A program made the translations under genes and the position numbers. 64,000 nt of DNA from Litoditis marina. Its lineage: Eukaryota > Nematoda > Chromadorea > Rhabditida > Rhabditidae. A model generated the notes under the pieces. That model saw nothing but the letters and a program-made list of their open reading frames with translations. It searched no databases and was not told the DNA's origin. Below, one piece after another: positions 24,901-35,297 of the stretch. The stretch covers positions 16,233,879-16,297,878 of the forward strand of contig OZ038434.1 in assembly GCA_964036275.1 (NCBI GenBank). The letters run 5' to 3'. Numbering within the stretch: position 1 is the first letter of the stretch; each line of letters begins with the position of its first letter.

Positions 24901-26143
24901 TCCTCTATTCACGGGGTCCATTCTGTAAACCACTATAACTTATGATAGTTAGCTCGCAGTCATTATAATAGGAATGTTGATAGAATACTTCAATAACTAT
25001 TGCATATAATTCAATTATAATGACTGCTCGATAACAATATGTATATGAGTATAATAATCTGGATATGAGTATAATAATCTGGATATGAGTAAAAAATCCA
25101 ACTCACATTAATGTATGAAAACCGATGGCTACCCCGCTTCTAGGTATATAAAACGAACAAGTTTTGTTGGCTGACTAGACCTTTGAATTTTGAGAAAATT
25201 CGAATTTGAGATAACTTCTGAAGTAAATTTGACATAGTTTGCTACAGGATAAAAGAAATTTCGTTCAATAGTCTGAACAGTGAATTTTTGACATAATCTT
25301 ACCTTCACCTCAAGTGCGAGAAATGTTTTGTAGCGAAGTTGTGCGGGAACTGGCGATTTCTAAATTTCTGTCCACTCCTCCCAGTTTAACCAGCCAATTG
25401 ACAGCCAATGTCTGGAAAAATGACACAAAATTATATGAACAATAAACAAACCAATCAAGCGTGACTCCCTCACGCATTTTCATTAAAACACGTGTAACAT
25501 TTTGATCATTCATTGAAATGAGGCAATTTTTCTATAAACGCTAATAACTAACATTTTACCCAAGAAAACACACATTTTCTCGCTCACACCGCAATGCCAG
25601 AGGAACATTTGACGTGGAGTTCTGCCAGAATCCAGAGCACCGTCGAACTTTCTAGAACACTGAGAATGAGCGAGGACGTCAGAGTAGGGGTTGGGCTGGA
25701 AAGAACGGACTCACAACTGGACCAGCTCGGCTTTGAAGCTGCACCAGATAGAAGGAAGGGGCGTTTATTGCAACAGTTTCGAATAAAGCGGACAGAAATT
25801 ACAAACACTATTGTAGGAGAGGACAATTATCACGCTAGCAGTAGCGAAATGGCCAGCCAAATGGAAATTAGAAAACATACTACGAATGTTGATAGAATTC
25901 AAAATTCAACATCCAAACCCAACTTTTTTCCAGTAAACCTCGTTAAGGGAATGTTCAATGTGTTCAAATTTCAAAATCAAAACGAACCTCGTCAGGACCA
26001 GAATCCTTGTCAAATTCCCACGGTAACATCCATAGATGTGGCGACCATCCAATCATCCAAAGGAGCCGCAATACGCTAGGCAGGTCCGCGCATCTTCATC
26101 GAACGCCTCAGGGAACAAAACTTTTCCTCCTTGATTCTCGGTC
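18976..26143 (-). CDS. Candidate downstream exons of the Argonaute-like locus (uncertain)
   Basis: Minus-strand segments with good acceptors and open frames, but I cannot join them into one protein. From the 5' side: 26143-26053 (VLFPEAFDEDARTCLAY, phase fits the preceding Argonaute exon but ends at a TGA); 25410 downwards, with LVKLGGVD, which resembles the KxxxKLGGxN motif at the start of PIWI domains; 24922-24823 (ELHWLARAEWTDKF); 24616-24484 (VEMVVRMDAVPAVPF); 23241-23076 (CPDAKLVLFGPVVWKL); and a possible last exon ending at the stop 18976-18978. If this is a PIWI domain it is diverged and its catalytic residues were not found. It could be decayed Argonaute sequence, another gene, or both. 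Confidence 0.3.
19134..19470 (+). repeat. Pyrimidine-rich low-complexity tract
   Basis: CTCTCT, CCTTCC and similar words dominate, with repeats of CCGTCCTTCCA plus TTAACTACCTTCCTCCA. No gene; the reading frames here are Arg/Glu/Lys or Ser/Leu/Pro repeats. Confidence 0.75.
19760..19872 (-). pseudogene. Degenerate copy of the PAZ exon (copy A)
   Basis: On the minus strand GTTGCTGCCAGCT, GAGTGCAGTCATCTGCTC and CAGATGGTTGGTTC follow the same order and spacing as GTTGCTGCCAACCTC, GAGTTTCACTATCTTCTC and CAGATGGTTGGCTCG in the PAZ exon at 28263-28384. The parental frame is not kept. It looks like a decayed exon duplicate. Confidence 0.5.
20650..20775 (-). pseudogene. Degenerate copy of the PAZ exon (copy B)
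   Basis: Close to copy A: both share GCTGCCAGCTRCTRCCAG, a CATCTKCTCRTYKTCAG block and, beyond the exon, AAAGATATATTRWTTCTAG. The two therefore arose by duplication of one decayed unit with a period of about 905 bp. A third, shorter relative (CGCAGCTGGCAGCAATGACG) lies near 20135. Confidence 0.5.
21990..23590 (-). repeat. Degenerate tandem exon-like duplications
   Basis: Four related segments of about 110 bp occur at 22125-22225, 22620-22760, 23095-23190 and 23465-23585. Each has, on the plus strand, words like CTTTGCCTCCCGTCTCACTC or GGTCCCGGCAAYCCATC. The flanks match too: CCTGTGATGTGCAATTA at 22010 against CCTGTGATGAGCAATTA at 22988, a period of about 980 bp. The 23.1-kb unit keeps a long open frame; the others have shifted frames. 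Confidence 0.6.
25040..25095 (+). repeat. Short tandem repeat GATATGAGTATAATAATCTG
   Basis: Nearly three copies of a 20-bp AT-rich unit, TGAGTATAATAATCTGGATA. Confidence 0.8.
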
Positions 26144-26339
26144 CTGCAATATAAAAGAAAGTAAAGTAACTCGTTTTTCCGTTAAAAACGTCTGAATTTC
26201 ATGATTTCGCAACTAAGTTATGATCAAAAAGAGCCCTACAAAAAAGTTCTAGATAAAGGAGAAAAGATATACCCTTCAACAAAGTATTTTGAATACCACC
26301 GCAGAAACTGGTTACAACCGAACTAGGGTTGTTAATCGA

Positions 26340-26535
26340 GTTCAAAATTTCGAGTTTTCGAGATTTGGAAAGTTTCGAGTTTGGCGAAAAGTCGAGTTTT
26401 CGAGATTTGGAAAGTTTCGAGTTTTCGAGATTTGGAAAGTTTCGAGTTTTTGAGTTTTGGGAAATTTCGAGTCTTTGAGTTTTCGAAAATGTCGAGTTTT
26501 CGAGTTTTCTAAACTCGAAAATTTTCGAGTTTTTT
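26340..26535 (+). repeat. Degenerate TTTCGAG tandem repeat
   Basis: Units of 20-25 bases such as GAGTTTTCGAGATTTGGAAA repeat about eight times with drift. No coding sense. Confidence 0.85.
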
Positions 26536-26669
26536 CATTAATTTCACCGAATTCCTAAACTCGTAATAAGTCCGACCACGAATTAAAATCGAAATTAAGT
26601 TAGATGTCATTGATTCTTTCTCTCCTCCTCCTCACCCTCGCATGCGTAGAAGCGATACTTTAGGCGGTT

Positions 26670-26882
26670 TAAAAATGCAACCAAAATGCAACCGGGTTGC
26701 ATGTGTAGAGAAAATTCGGTTGCTTTCCATTGCTTTTCAAATGTAACCAAACATTCAATTTTTGGATATTTTCCTGTTTTTAATGCAATTTGGTTGCTTT
26801 GGTTGGATTTGAAAAGCGACCGAAAACCACCGAATTTTGTTCACACATGCAACCCGGTTGCTTGTGTAATTGGCCAATACTT
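26670..26882. mobile_element. Foldback element with CAACCGGGTTGC ends
   Basis: The left arm GCAACCGGGTTGCATGTGT mirrors the right arm ACACATGCAACCCGGTTGC, and the inner AAAATTCGGT words also pair. Related words (AACCCGGTTGCTT, GTAATTGGCC) occur near 53870-53960 and 58125-58180, so it is a family. Confidence 0.65.
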
Positions 26883-26954
26883 TAGTCAAAATCAGACTTT
26901 TGAAATGAACTAATACAACTTGGGTAAAGGCCATTATCTGTTAGAAAATCTCAC

Positions 26955-29900
26955 CGAAGGGGAGAATCCTTGTCAAATCCAGCCTGTTGGCACAACTGGG
27001 TGATGCGCTCATTTCGATGTGCAGCGTCGACGGCGGCGGCACGGACAATGAACGCTTCTCCGTCAGTTCTTGTTGTACTTCTGGGAAGTCTCCATTTGAC
27101 AGACCTCCAGCGAGAAGAAGATGTTCTTGGTGGGTGGTCCAACGTGGAAACAGGGGAAGCGGAGCCGCTGAAATAGATTGAATTGTGGACAGGACAGACT
27201 AGAAGGCAAGAGACAGTTGACGGTCAAAACATCCCAAATGAGAGAAAATAAAGCAGATAGGAAAAAAGTTAAAAGGTTCTGTACACAAAGTAAGGTTGGA
27301 TGAATATGCCACTTTTTTCACGATTTTCGAATTTTCCAGAGGTTCTGAAACAGGGATCGATAGAGAATATAAATGGAAAACTCACGCTGTACTTCTCAGA
27401 GAACGCGTTGAGTGGTTTCATGACCGTCGGGAGAGAGCACTTTGAAGCTAAAAATAGCAAGATTACCAAATTTAACCGAGCTTGAAGATAGAAAACTACA
27501 TAGTTTAAGACAGCCCGATATTTTTGAGATGCTGCTAATTTTTGACACATGAAAGCGGAACAATTTGACACTTTGAGCAAAAAATTGAATACGCGAAAAC
27601 GAGATTGTATTTCCGTTGGACTACTCAAAACATCGATTGAGTGTGGAATATAGTTTAGTAATGTTTTATTAATTGTTCAATACCGCATGGGGCGAGAAAC
27701 CAATAACAAATAGTTGCACAACTCACGTGAGCTGATCAGCAGGAATCATTTGAAGGCTGTTGACGCGGTAGACTCTGGCGGCAGTTCCACGATGAGTGCA
27801 ACGGACCTTGATTCCATTCAAAGAATCCGCCAGAATCTCGTGGTGAGACAGCGTGAAGTCCTTGGCTGAAAATGAAGTGCGTATCAGGATTATTGTGGTG
27901 AACTATGGTTGTACTGATAATGGTTAATGATGTGTTGCGATATTTGCAAAAGTAGGCGTCAGAAATGATACATCTAACCGGTATCTCGCGGGAATTGGTT
28001 ACCCCGAAACCGTTAGGTTACCATAAACCCGGACCCCGCTCGAGACCAATGGGGCCACATACTAAATAACTGTAACGATTGAACAATTGAATTAAATTTA
28101 CCATTGCAACGCCTAAACCAACCCTCCATTTCGAAAATGCAGCCAACTCTGCAAAAATTAACAGGCTCAATAGCGTTAAAGTAGTATCGAGAACATAAGA
28201 TTAGTCAATAGTGAAATTAACACCATTCCTGAAAGATACCTCTGAAACAGATAAAAACGTACCGTAATCGACGTCATTGGAGAAGATGGTGTACTTAGAC
28301 GAGCCAACCATCTGACTGAAGTCGAGAAGATAGTGAAACTCCGCGAGGTTGGCAGCAACAAACCAGACCAGAGCCGAGGGACTTCTGGAACATAATTTGA
28401 AGTTTCAACTGAGAGAAGATAGAAAACATAGATCTTAACCTGGAAAAAACCTAAAAACAAACAGAATATATCGAAAGCAAAATCCCAGTTCATGAGAATT
28501 CATAACAGAAACCATAATTCAAGACCGCTGGCTAAAAATTTACTGGGCGTGGCCACCTGTAAGGCAACAATAATAGAAACAAAGAAAATGAATGAAACTC
28601 AAAAAAAACCTTTTGATTTGCTCTGATCTGCTAGTTTTTGGAACAAACCTGTGGCATATTTCCATAAGTACATTCTCGGCTGAACACACGCCTAGGACCC
28701 GAGGACTCTGCGAAAGGAACCATAGTACCATTTTGGTCCCGGGACCGGAAGCAACAGAGCCCGGGTCATGGGGTACCTGCAAATTGAAAGTTTAAAGGTA
28801 TATCCTATTGAAGGCCTTCACTTCAGACACATTGATCCTCGAAGAGAAATTCACTCGGAGAAAAAAGTTCATTCGCGACCTCTGATGAAGCGTTCTTACC
28901 GTCGTACTTTTTTACGCGAGAGAAGAACACAGTTAAACTACATAGCGAATTAGAACGCTGAATAATTTAGATTTAGGCAATAAAACTTCAACCTTCGCTC
29001 TAAATCGAACTTTCAACCTACCCAGAAACAGTTGATGTGTAGTTTTCGACTGCGAGATGAATAGAAGCTGGCAGACAGAAGACAAAGAAGCAGGCCGAGA
29101 ACCCGAGTAACATCGCGGGGCGGGGCGAGTCGGGGGACATGGAAAGAGGAACGAACAGAAGAAAATAATTATTGCAATATTTTTATAATTTCCAATTTTT
29201 AATTTCCAATAATTATTGAAAATAATTATTGGAAATTAATATTTGTAACTGTAAATGGGCATGCAAAAGTTCACATGTGTACTGTAGGAGTCTCAGTAGA
29301 AATGATGTGGACTATGGTCATACGCAAGTTTGATCGCATATGCTCATACTACCACAAATTATCAGTTAGGGAATTCAAAATGAAAGCGAATCAATATTTG
29401 CATCTAAGAATGGGCATGCAAAGGTTCACATGTGTACTGTAGGAGTCTCAGTAGAAATGATGTGGACTATGGTCATACGCAAGTTTGATCGCATATGCTC
29501 ATACTACCACAAATTATCAGTTAGGGAATTCAAAATGAAAGCGAATCAATATTTGCATCTAAGAATGGGCATGCAAAGGTTCACATGTGTACTGTAGGAG
29601 TCTCAGTAGAAATGATGTGGACTATGGTCATACGCAAGTTTGATCGCATATGCTCATACTACCACAAATTATCAGTTAGGGATTTCAAAATGAAAGAGAA
29701 TTAACATTTGTAACTATAAATGGGCATTCAAAAGTTCACATGTGTACTGTAGGAGTCTCAGTAGAAATGATGTGGACTATGGTCATACGCAAGTTTGATC
29801 GCATATGCTCATACTACCACAAATTATCAGTTAGGGATTTCAAAATGAAAGGGAATTAACATTTGTAACTATAAATGGGCATTCAAAAGTTCACATGTGT

Positions 29901-31134
29901 ACTGTAGGAGTCTCAGTAGAAATGATGTGGACTATGGTCATACGCAAGTTTGATCGCATATGCTCATACTACCACAAATTATCAGTTAGGGATTTCAAAA
30001 TGAAAGGGAATTAACATTTGTAACTATAAATGGGCATTCAAAAGTTCACATGTGTACTGTAGGAGTCTCAGTAGAAATGATGTGGACTATGGTCATACGC
30101 GAGTTTGATCGCATATGCTCATACTACCACAAATCATACTACCTTCATAAATCAGTTAGAGATGTGAAGCATGCCAGAGAGAGATGAAGGAAGTGGGAAA
30201 GAGAGAAAAAGATGGTCCTCCTGCATACCTTGGTAATAGGTTCCAGTCCCAGCCACCCGTCACGTAAACAATTGAGCTGCCAGCCACGGCAAATTGGGCC
30301 CAGACACTCGACGTGGACTGAAGTTCAAAGATAAACATGAATGTAGAACTTCTGTCACGAAAATGTTGAAGTACCACTAAGAACTAACTACCGCTAGCCA
30401 AAACTACTAAGTATTAACACAAGTCTAGCAGTACTTACTACGGATACTAGTGCTTAGTGTTACGTTACTGGACGTTTGGTTACGTTTGTCAGGAATGATG
30501 CAGTATTTGATGGTCTACTCATTCCCACGCCTACAGTCTACAGTATACTCCTACAGCGTGCTCTCAGACACTGTTCACTCTATGTCACTATCCTCCAGAA
30601 ACGAATTCAGTTTTCTATTGAAAGACGTGATTTAGCACAAAAAGGTTTCTGCTATGACTATTCGGGCCAATTCACTGGAGAACCGGGTCCTTCCCGAACC
30701 GAACCGCGAACCGGTCACTGGAGAACCGAACCGAACCGAACCGCTATCCGGAACCGACCGGTTCTCCAGTGAATTCTTCGAACCGAACCGGAATTCACTC
30801 ATTACGACTTGTTGGTTTAATTCATGATTAATGTTGGATCGGTTCGAAGCATTCACTGGAGAACCGGTCGGTTTAGAAGTCGGTTCGGTCGGTTCAGTTC
30901 GGTTCTCCAATGACTGGTTCGCGGTTTGGTTCGGGAAGGACCCGGTTCTCCAGTGAATTCGCCGACTATTCGGAAAACTTCACTGGAGTATGTATGCCAA
31001 TCGAATACGGCCATAAACTGTGTTCCCACCTCTCTTTGTCCAATCGCTCTCGACCGTGAAATCACACAATCGAAACGAAGCCACGACGCATCTCGGCAAA
31101 TGACGTAACCATCCAAAACACCCATCAGTATTAT
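26955..31134 (-). CDS. Argonaute-like protein, PAZ and linker-2 part, with lesions
   Basis: Argonautes bind small RNAs and guide silencing; PAZ holds the RNA 3' end. Minus exons 31134-31030, 30317-30229, 28384-28263, 27865-27727, 27447-27386 and 27167-26955. PAZ is seen from the third exon on: [18 protein letters not shown] matches the PAZ core (KGLKV..TH...RKYRV), followed by [19 protein letters not shown] and IFFSLEVCQ match the YPxLPCLxVG and LPLEVC signature after PAZ, then [13 protein letters not shown] resembles the linker-2 R.R...I segment. Phases match up to exon 5. Exon 5 is 62 bases, one off frame: the front reads DGHETTQ, the end AFSEKYS only in another frame. In exon 6 a TGA at 27063-27065 stops the LEVC frame and the downstream match continues one base shifted. 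Either a pseudogene or base-call indels. MID and PIWI are not securely found; the first exon(s) are also uncertain. Confidence 0.65.
28692..29113 (-). CDS. Candidate secreted peptide, 58 residues
   Basis: Two minus-strand exons, 29113-29022 and 28776-28692, join in phase (GG|G) and end in TAG. Residues 1-21 look like a signal peptide ([21 protein letters not shown]). The rest, about 37 residues, has an N-glycosylation motif (NYTS), a Pro-rich middle ([12 protein letters not shown]) and a dibasic RR near the end (GSFRRVLGS). It would lie inside an intron of the Argonaute-like locus on the same strand, so the exons might instead be alternative pieces of that gene. Function unknown; splice sites are ordinary. 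Confidence 0.4.
29231..30172 (+). repeat. Six-copy array of a 155-bp repeat
   Basis: Units start (at GGGCAT) at 29257, 29412, 29567, 29722, 29877 and 30032, a strict 155-bp period with few changes. Each holds CATGTGTACTGTAGGAGTC, GTAGAAATGATGTGGACTAT and TTTGATCGCATATGCTCA. The last unit runs into ACTACCTTCATAAATCAG, also present in the single copy at 38085-38218, which probably shows the unit before amplification. Lies in an intron of the Argonaute-like gene. Confidence 0.95.
30663..30962. mobile_element. Foldback element rich in GAACCG
   Basis: The left arm AATTCACTGGAGAACCGGG and the right arm CCCGGTTCTCCAGTGAATT are exact mirrors, and the match goes on through TCCTTCCCGAACC. Inner copies of the CACTGGAGAACCG word suggest one hairpin inserted in, or copied from, another. 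It lies in an intron of the Argonaute-like gene. Confidence 0.8.
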
Positions 31135-33175
31135 CTGCAATACAGTATAATTAGTTGACAGTATGAAATACCTGAAGCTCTCACATAATCAGTCATGTTT
31201 TGATTTAAAAAAATGAGTGAAAAACGCAAAAGTACGGGATTGTTTAACTGCTCCAGTCTAAACTCAGTCTGATACGTGATATAAACAACGACAGGCTAAT
31301 CTACTGATTATCTCCCTCCAACTCAAAACGAATGAATGTTTACAGTGTAACCCTTGAATATCACTGATAACCTGTGCACAATTACAGTACAAAGACGGCT
31401 AGAACTAGACAAAATATGAGTCTACACTACTCAGAGGTGTGACAAGATGTAACATCAAATGGTAAATGAACTAATGTGCGTAACATGTTGCTGTTCTTTT
31501 TGACCTGATAGACAAGATGTTTGCCATTGGGAAAATTGAGGTGTCTCTTTAGTGTGGTGGAACTGGTGGGAAACAACCAATCTGGTGTTCTCTGATCAAT
31601 CAAAAGGGGGTTCCAAACAAAATTGTAAAAATGGGAATTGCGAGTGAATGTTTAACGACTGTCCTACAAAATATTTGGTGAACTATCAACAAATGGATGG
31701 ACATAGTGTAGTTACGTCTAGGTCGCGGGCGGAAATTTGGAAAAGGAAAGATTCAACTGCTATTCCATTTTAAGAGTATCTTAATTTCACTCACAGAGTA
31801 ATTCGATACATTAAAAACTGTCCCAATGTGAGTTGAACTAAAAATTTACAGTTAACTCGATGTTTTTCCGCTTTCACGAGCAGACAACTACCGCTAAGAA
31901 AAGAAATGGTTGTCCATTTTTGATGAACTTTACGCTTTCGACTTTTGAAAACGAATCAAATACATTGTTTGCCGGGGCAGGAATGACCAAAAAGTTGCCC
32001 GACCTTATTTTGTCAATCAAAATCCTACTTTTATATTTTCTCTCTTCTTTACTTCATGAAACATTATATTCCTAGCTCAAAATTTGAAACCCAAAGAACC
32101 AGTCTCAGAGAAAAGACCAGCCGGAAGCAGAATAGTTTTGTCAGTTTTGTTTCCCAGCTCCAGACAACAAAACAATTAAGTCCAAAGCACGACGTTGAAT
32201 CAAGATCACGACAATGAAAGATGTTTTTATTGGTTTATTGGGTGAACAAAAGGTGTACCTCTTTTTTCGGGTGACAGGAATTCGAATGGAACCAGCTATT
32301 TTCCCAGGACAAGTTGAACTACGCCCTCCGATCGATTGAACCATCTAACTCCGCCGCGAAATCGAACACTTGGGATTCTTGGGGAGAATACGAATACCTG
32401 GGAAAGATCAAAGATCAACACAAGAACAAAAATTCTTGTGAGATGAATAGCTCGTCTCTCGTCTATAAATAGCTCGTCTTGTGCTATAAATAGCTCGTCT
32501 ACCAACTTTACTTCGCTAGAGTTCAGAAGCACACACAAGCAAGTTTCCACTATTTCTCAAAAAGAAACCGGGTATTCGGTTAAAAGAAGGAAGATTATGT
32601 GGTCCAATTGCAACGGTTCAGTCCTTTAAACTGCAATACATTTTTCAATTGCAGTTTAAAGGACCGTTGACACGAGATTGGTCCACATAATCGTCCTTTT
32701 TTAAGTAGCTCAAATTTCCTCATTTCGGCACTGTTGTGGATATAATCTCCTATGCCGAAAGAACAGTTTGTGAATGGTTGGCTGTAACAAAATGTAGCAC
32801 TAGCAGCACAGACGACTGCTACAATAACAGCAGTTACCCACTTCACACACGTCACTGGACCCAGCAGACGAACTTATTGAATCGCCTCTTCCCGAACATT
32901 TGCATCAGACTGCCTGACGGGACCTCCATCTTATCAACCCGCACCTCCTACACCTGAAAGATCAAAGCTCAGGAATGTTCACCAACAATTTCAATTTCAT
33001 CAATAGTTGCACTTCCCTGATAAAATCACCGGATTTCGTAGTTTGCTTCCGCAGATAAAATACTGAATTTATTTGTACAATAAAGTCGTTTAATCCAAAT
33101 AAAAGGTCGGGTATGTACTCCCACCTTACAATACTTCTAAAATCTCCAACCTTCTAGTATGAGGTGCTGGGTGAC
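31135..33175. other. Region without a firm gene
   Basis: AT-rich. A plus-strand open frame without a start (about 32281-32470, with WNQLFSQDKLNYALRS) and a plus-strand frame at 32736-32957 look somewhat protein-like but have no supporting splice structure. A small hairpin lies at 32590-32696. Confidence 0.35.
32590..32696. mobile_element. Small hairpin element GATTATGTGG, copy 1
   Basis: The ends GATTATGTGGTCCAATTG and CCACATAATC face each other, and the middle TCCTTTAAACTGCAAT pairs with ATTGCAGTTTAAAGGA. Other copies: 34969-35063 and 39232-39325. Confidence 0.8.
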
Positions 33176-33640
33176 CGGGGAAAGACTCGAAGTGCTACCC
33201 ATCTTTAATTTCTTTCCCACTGGCACCTGAAACAAAACCCAGTAAGATTCGACTAATCTCTGAAATTAATCAGTATTAAAAAAACGTAGAATGGCTAAAA
33301 TTCAGCATGAAAAGGCGGCCCAATGTTCATAGACGTGACAAAAAGACTTTCGGAAAGCGAACCTTTCGATATCCGGCTTTGTCCCTGAAGTTGCACCCAG
33401 GCTGTCAGCAACATCGTGAAGGCAACTACACTGGACTCGTTGGACTGAAATACATGAGTTTTCACATATGCGTATAGAATTTCTGTCAGAAAAGTGCTGT
33501 TAGTTCCAGCCGTTTGAGGTCAGACAACAAAAAACATTAAACAAACCTTCAATTTCCATCCCAGGCACCCGGCTGACCCATTGCTTCCAGCCACCACTCA
33601 TAGGAACCTCGCGTTGAAGATGAACGAATTAGACCACCTG
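33176..33640 (-). CDS. Candidate exons of an unidentified minus-strand gene
   Basis: Exon-like segments: 33424-33355 (starts SNESSVVAFTMLLTAW, ends at donor GTTCGC), a short one near 33226-33188 (GASGKEIKDG) that accepts the same phase, and 33640-33550, which has a stop near its end. The 33550 segment shares GTGGCTGGMAGC and GGATGGAA words with the exon at 30229-30317, and SNESS resembles STSSV there. They may be the upstream part of the Argonaute-like gene or decayed exon duplicates. Confidence 0.35.
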
Positions 33641-33654
33641 AAACGATATTGCGA

Positions 33655-34375
33655 TATTACACAGGAGCGCCGGTTTCCCTGAAATTCCCCGATTTTTTCC
33701 CTGATTCTACCTCAATCGTTCCGGGATCATTTCGCGAAATGATCAGAGCGAAAAGAAGGTCAAAACAGGGAAAAATCCCGGGAATTTCCCGGTTGTCACC
33801 TTACAATTTCTCAGTAACTTCTCAGAAATTTTTCACACGTGATTGAAAAAACTAATAAGATATTTTTCTTGGTAAAAGTATTTTTCGAAAATGTTATAAA
33901 AATATATTTTCTTGAAAATTATTTTTCTAAAAAATATTTTTCAAATTATTAATAATTTATGAAGAGAATAGAAGTGCATATTTCATTGATAAAAACTTCA
34001 TGAAATGAACTTCATTGTATCTTCCCTATCGATATTCAGACCTCGATGTTGAGCTGATAATTTCCAAAATATCAAATTACGGCACCCCTGGCCGCGCCGT
34101 ATCTAGTACGGGTTACGCGATTGCCGCGGCGAAAGGCTTATTCATGCCCCTTTTCCGATGCTTTTCCCCGATGCTGAGTTATCCTGAAATTATCGAGAAT
34201 TTGTAGGGTATTTTATCATATTTTTCCCGCACTTTTCCCTGATACTGAGTTTCCCTGAAATTTCCGAGAATTTGTAGAGTTTATACCTCCATTTCACCCT
34301 GAAAATACCTTGAACTTTCTCGGGGATTTCCCGGAAATTCCATTTCCCCGAAACACCCTAGGTTTTTCCGGGTGC
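33655..34375 (+). repeat. Inverted-pair repeat, copy 1
   Basis: Core GGCACCCCTGGCCGCGCC (34081-34098) is followed by GTATCTAGTACGGGTTACGC and GATTGCCGCGGC. The same core, reversed, lies at 39830-39880, and the flanking AT-rich arm (TAGGATWTTTTTCTTG) also matches. Both ends carry many TTCCCTGAAATTTCC words. Confidence 0.8.
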
Positions 34376-34451
34376 CCAATTTTCCGATGTACTCATATTA
34401 CTACTTGTTGACAAACCTAGTTGAAAGCTAGTTAAAAGCGCAATCAAAAAA

Positions 34452-34832
34452 TTGTTCCTAACGAAAGAGGCAGAGATGTATTCGTTGCAGATTGCAGATG
34501 CAGAATTCGTCCACTTAGTTAGCACATCAAAACTGAATTTCTTCTATTTGCTTCTATTGTGTCTGTTTCCAATAGATTTCAATGGCCAAACCACCCCCAA
34601 ACACAGCGAAAAAGCAGTACAGGATGTGACCAATGTTGAGCGTAGTTTAATCTTGATACACGACAAATTATTAACTAGAACCGGCAAGGAAAGGAATCAA
34701 ACTACAAAAATAGTAGGTTTGGACAACTTCACCACTTACGTCTGCTTTGAGAAGAGTGAATCCTACACAACAGTCAGGCTCCGCGAGCAGGTACAACATG
34801 TGAACAGTTCCAACTCGATCACATTCCACTGA
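34452..34832 (+). CDS. Unassigned open frame, 126 residues
   Basis: A single open frame with a hydrophobic stretch near residues 30-43 (FFYLLLLCLFPI) and a hydrophilic C-terminal half with two NxT/S sites. No family recognised and no splice support; base composition is close to its surroundings. It may be chance. Confidence 0.2.
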   Translation: MFLTKEAEMYSLQIADAEFVHLVSTSKLNFFYLLLLCLFPIDFNGQTTPKHSEKAVQDVTNVERSLILIHDKLLTRTGKERNQTTKIVGLDNFTTYVCFEKSESYTTVRLREQVQHVNSSNSITFH

Positions 34833-34968
34833 AAAAACGACAAACCCAGTGAAGTTAGCAGAATAGCAACAAAAACTATAAGAACGGGCTACCTTTTCAA
34901 GAAAAAAAGGAAATTTATCTTCTTTGATGTAAACGAGTTAATTTTCATGTGCTTAAAGGCGATTATGT

Positions 34969-35063
34969 GGACCAACACCAAAGTTCCAGTTCTTTAAACT
35001 GTAATAGATTTTAAAATTGCCGTTAAAGGACCGATGCGTCGGGATTGGTCCACACAATCGTCG
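34969..35063. mobile_element. Small hairpin element GATTATGTGG, copy 2
   Basis: GATTATGTGGACCAA pairs with TTGGTCCACACAATC; the inner TTCTTTAAACTGTAAT and GCCGTTAAAGGA also pair imperfectly. More diverged than copies 1 and 3. Confidence 0.7.
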
Positions 35064-35297
35064 TACTTAAGAAAAAAGTTTTGGATAAATGTCAAATGAA
35101 CAGTTTTTTTTGCAGGACGGGACCGTATCTAGTTAGAACGAATTTACCAACCTGCTCAAAAATGGATCACTCAAAATCCCTACACCAATAAAGAGTTAGA
35201 GTTAGACCTTGTGTAATATGTATATGATATAACATACAACTCACTCTTTTAAATTCATTTGTTCAGAAGAGGGACGGAACGGAAGAGTCCATGGTCT

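Noticed and set aside
25594..26079. 161-residue plus-strand open frame, one of the longest in the window
   Set aside because: It lies opposite minus-strand exon-like segments (26143-26053, VLFPEAFDEDARTCLAY), has no family resemblance, no splice context, and drifts into AT-rich low-information sequence in its second half.
29231..30172. CRISPR-like array
   Set aside because: The 155-bp units repeat without unique spacers and the DNA is eukaryotic; this is a satellite.
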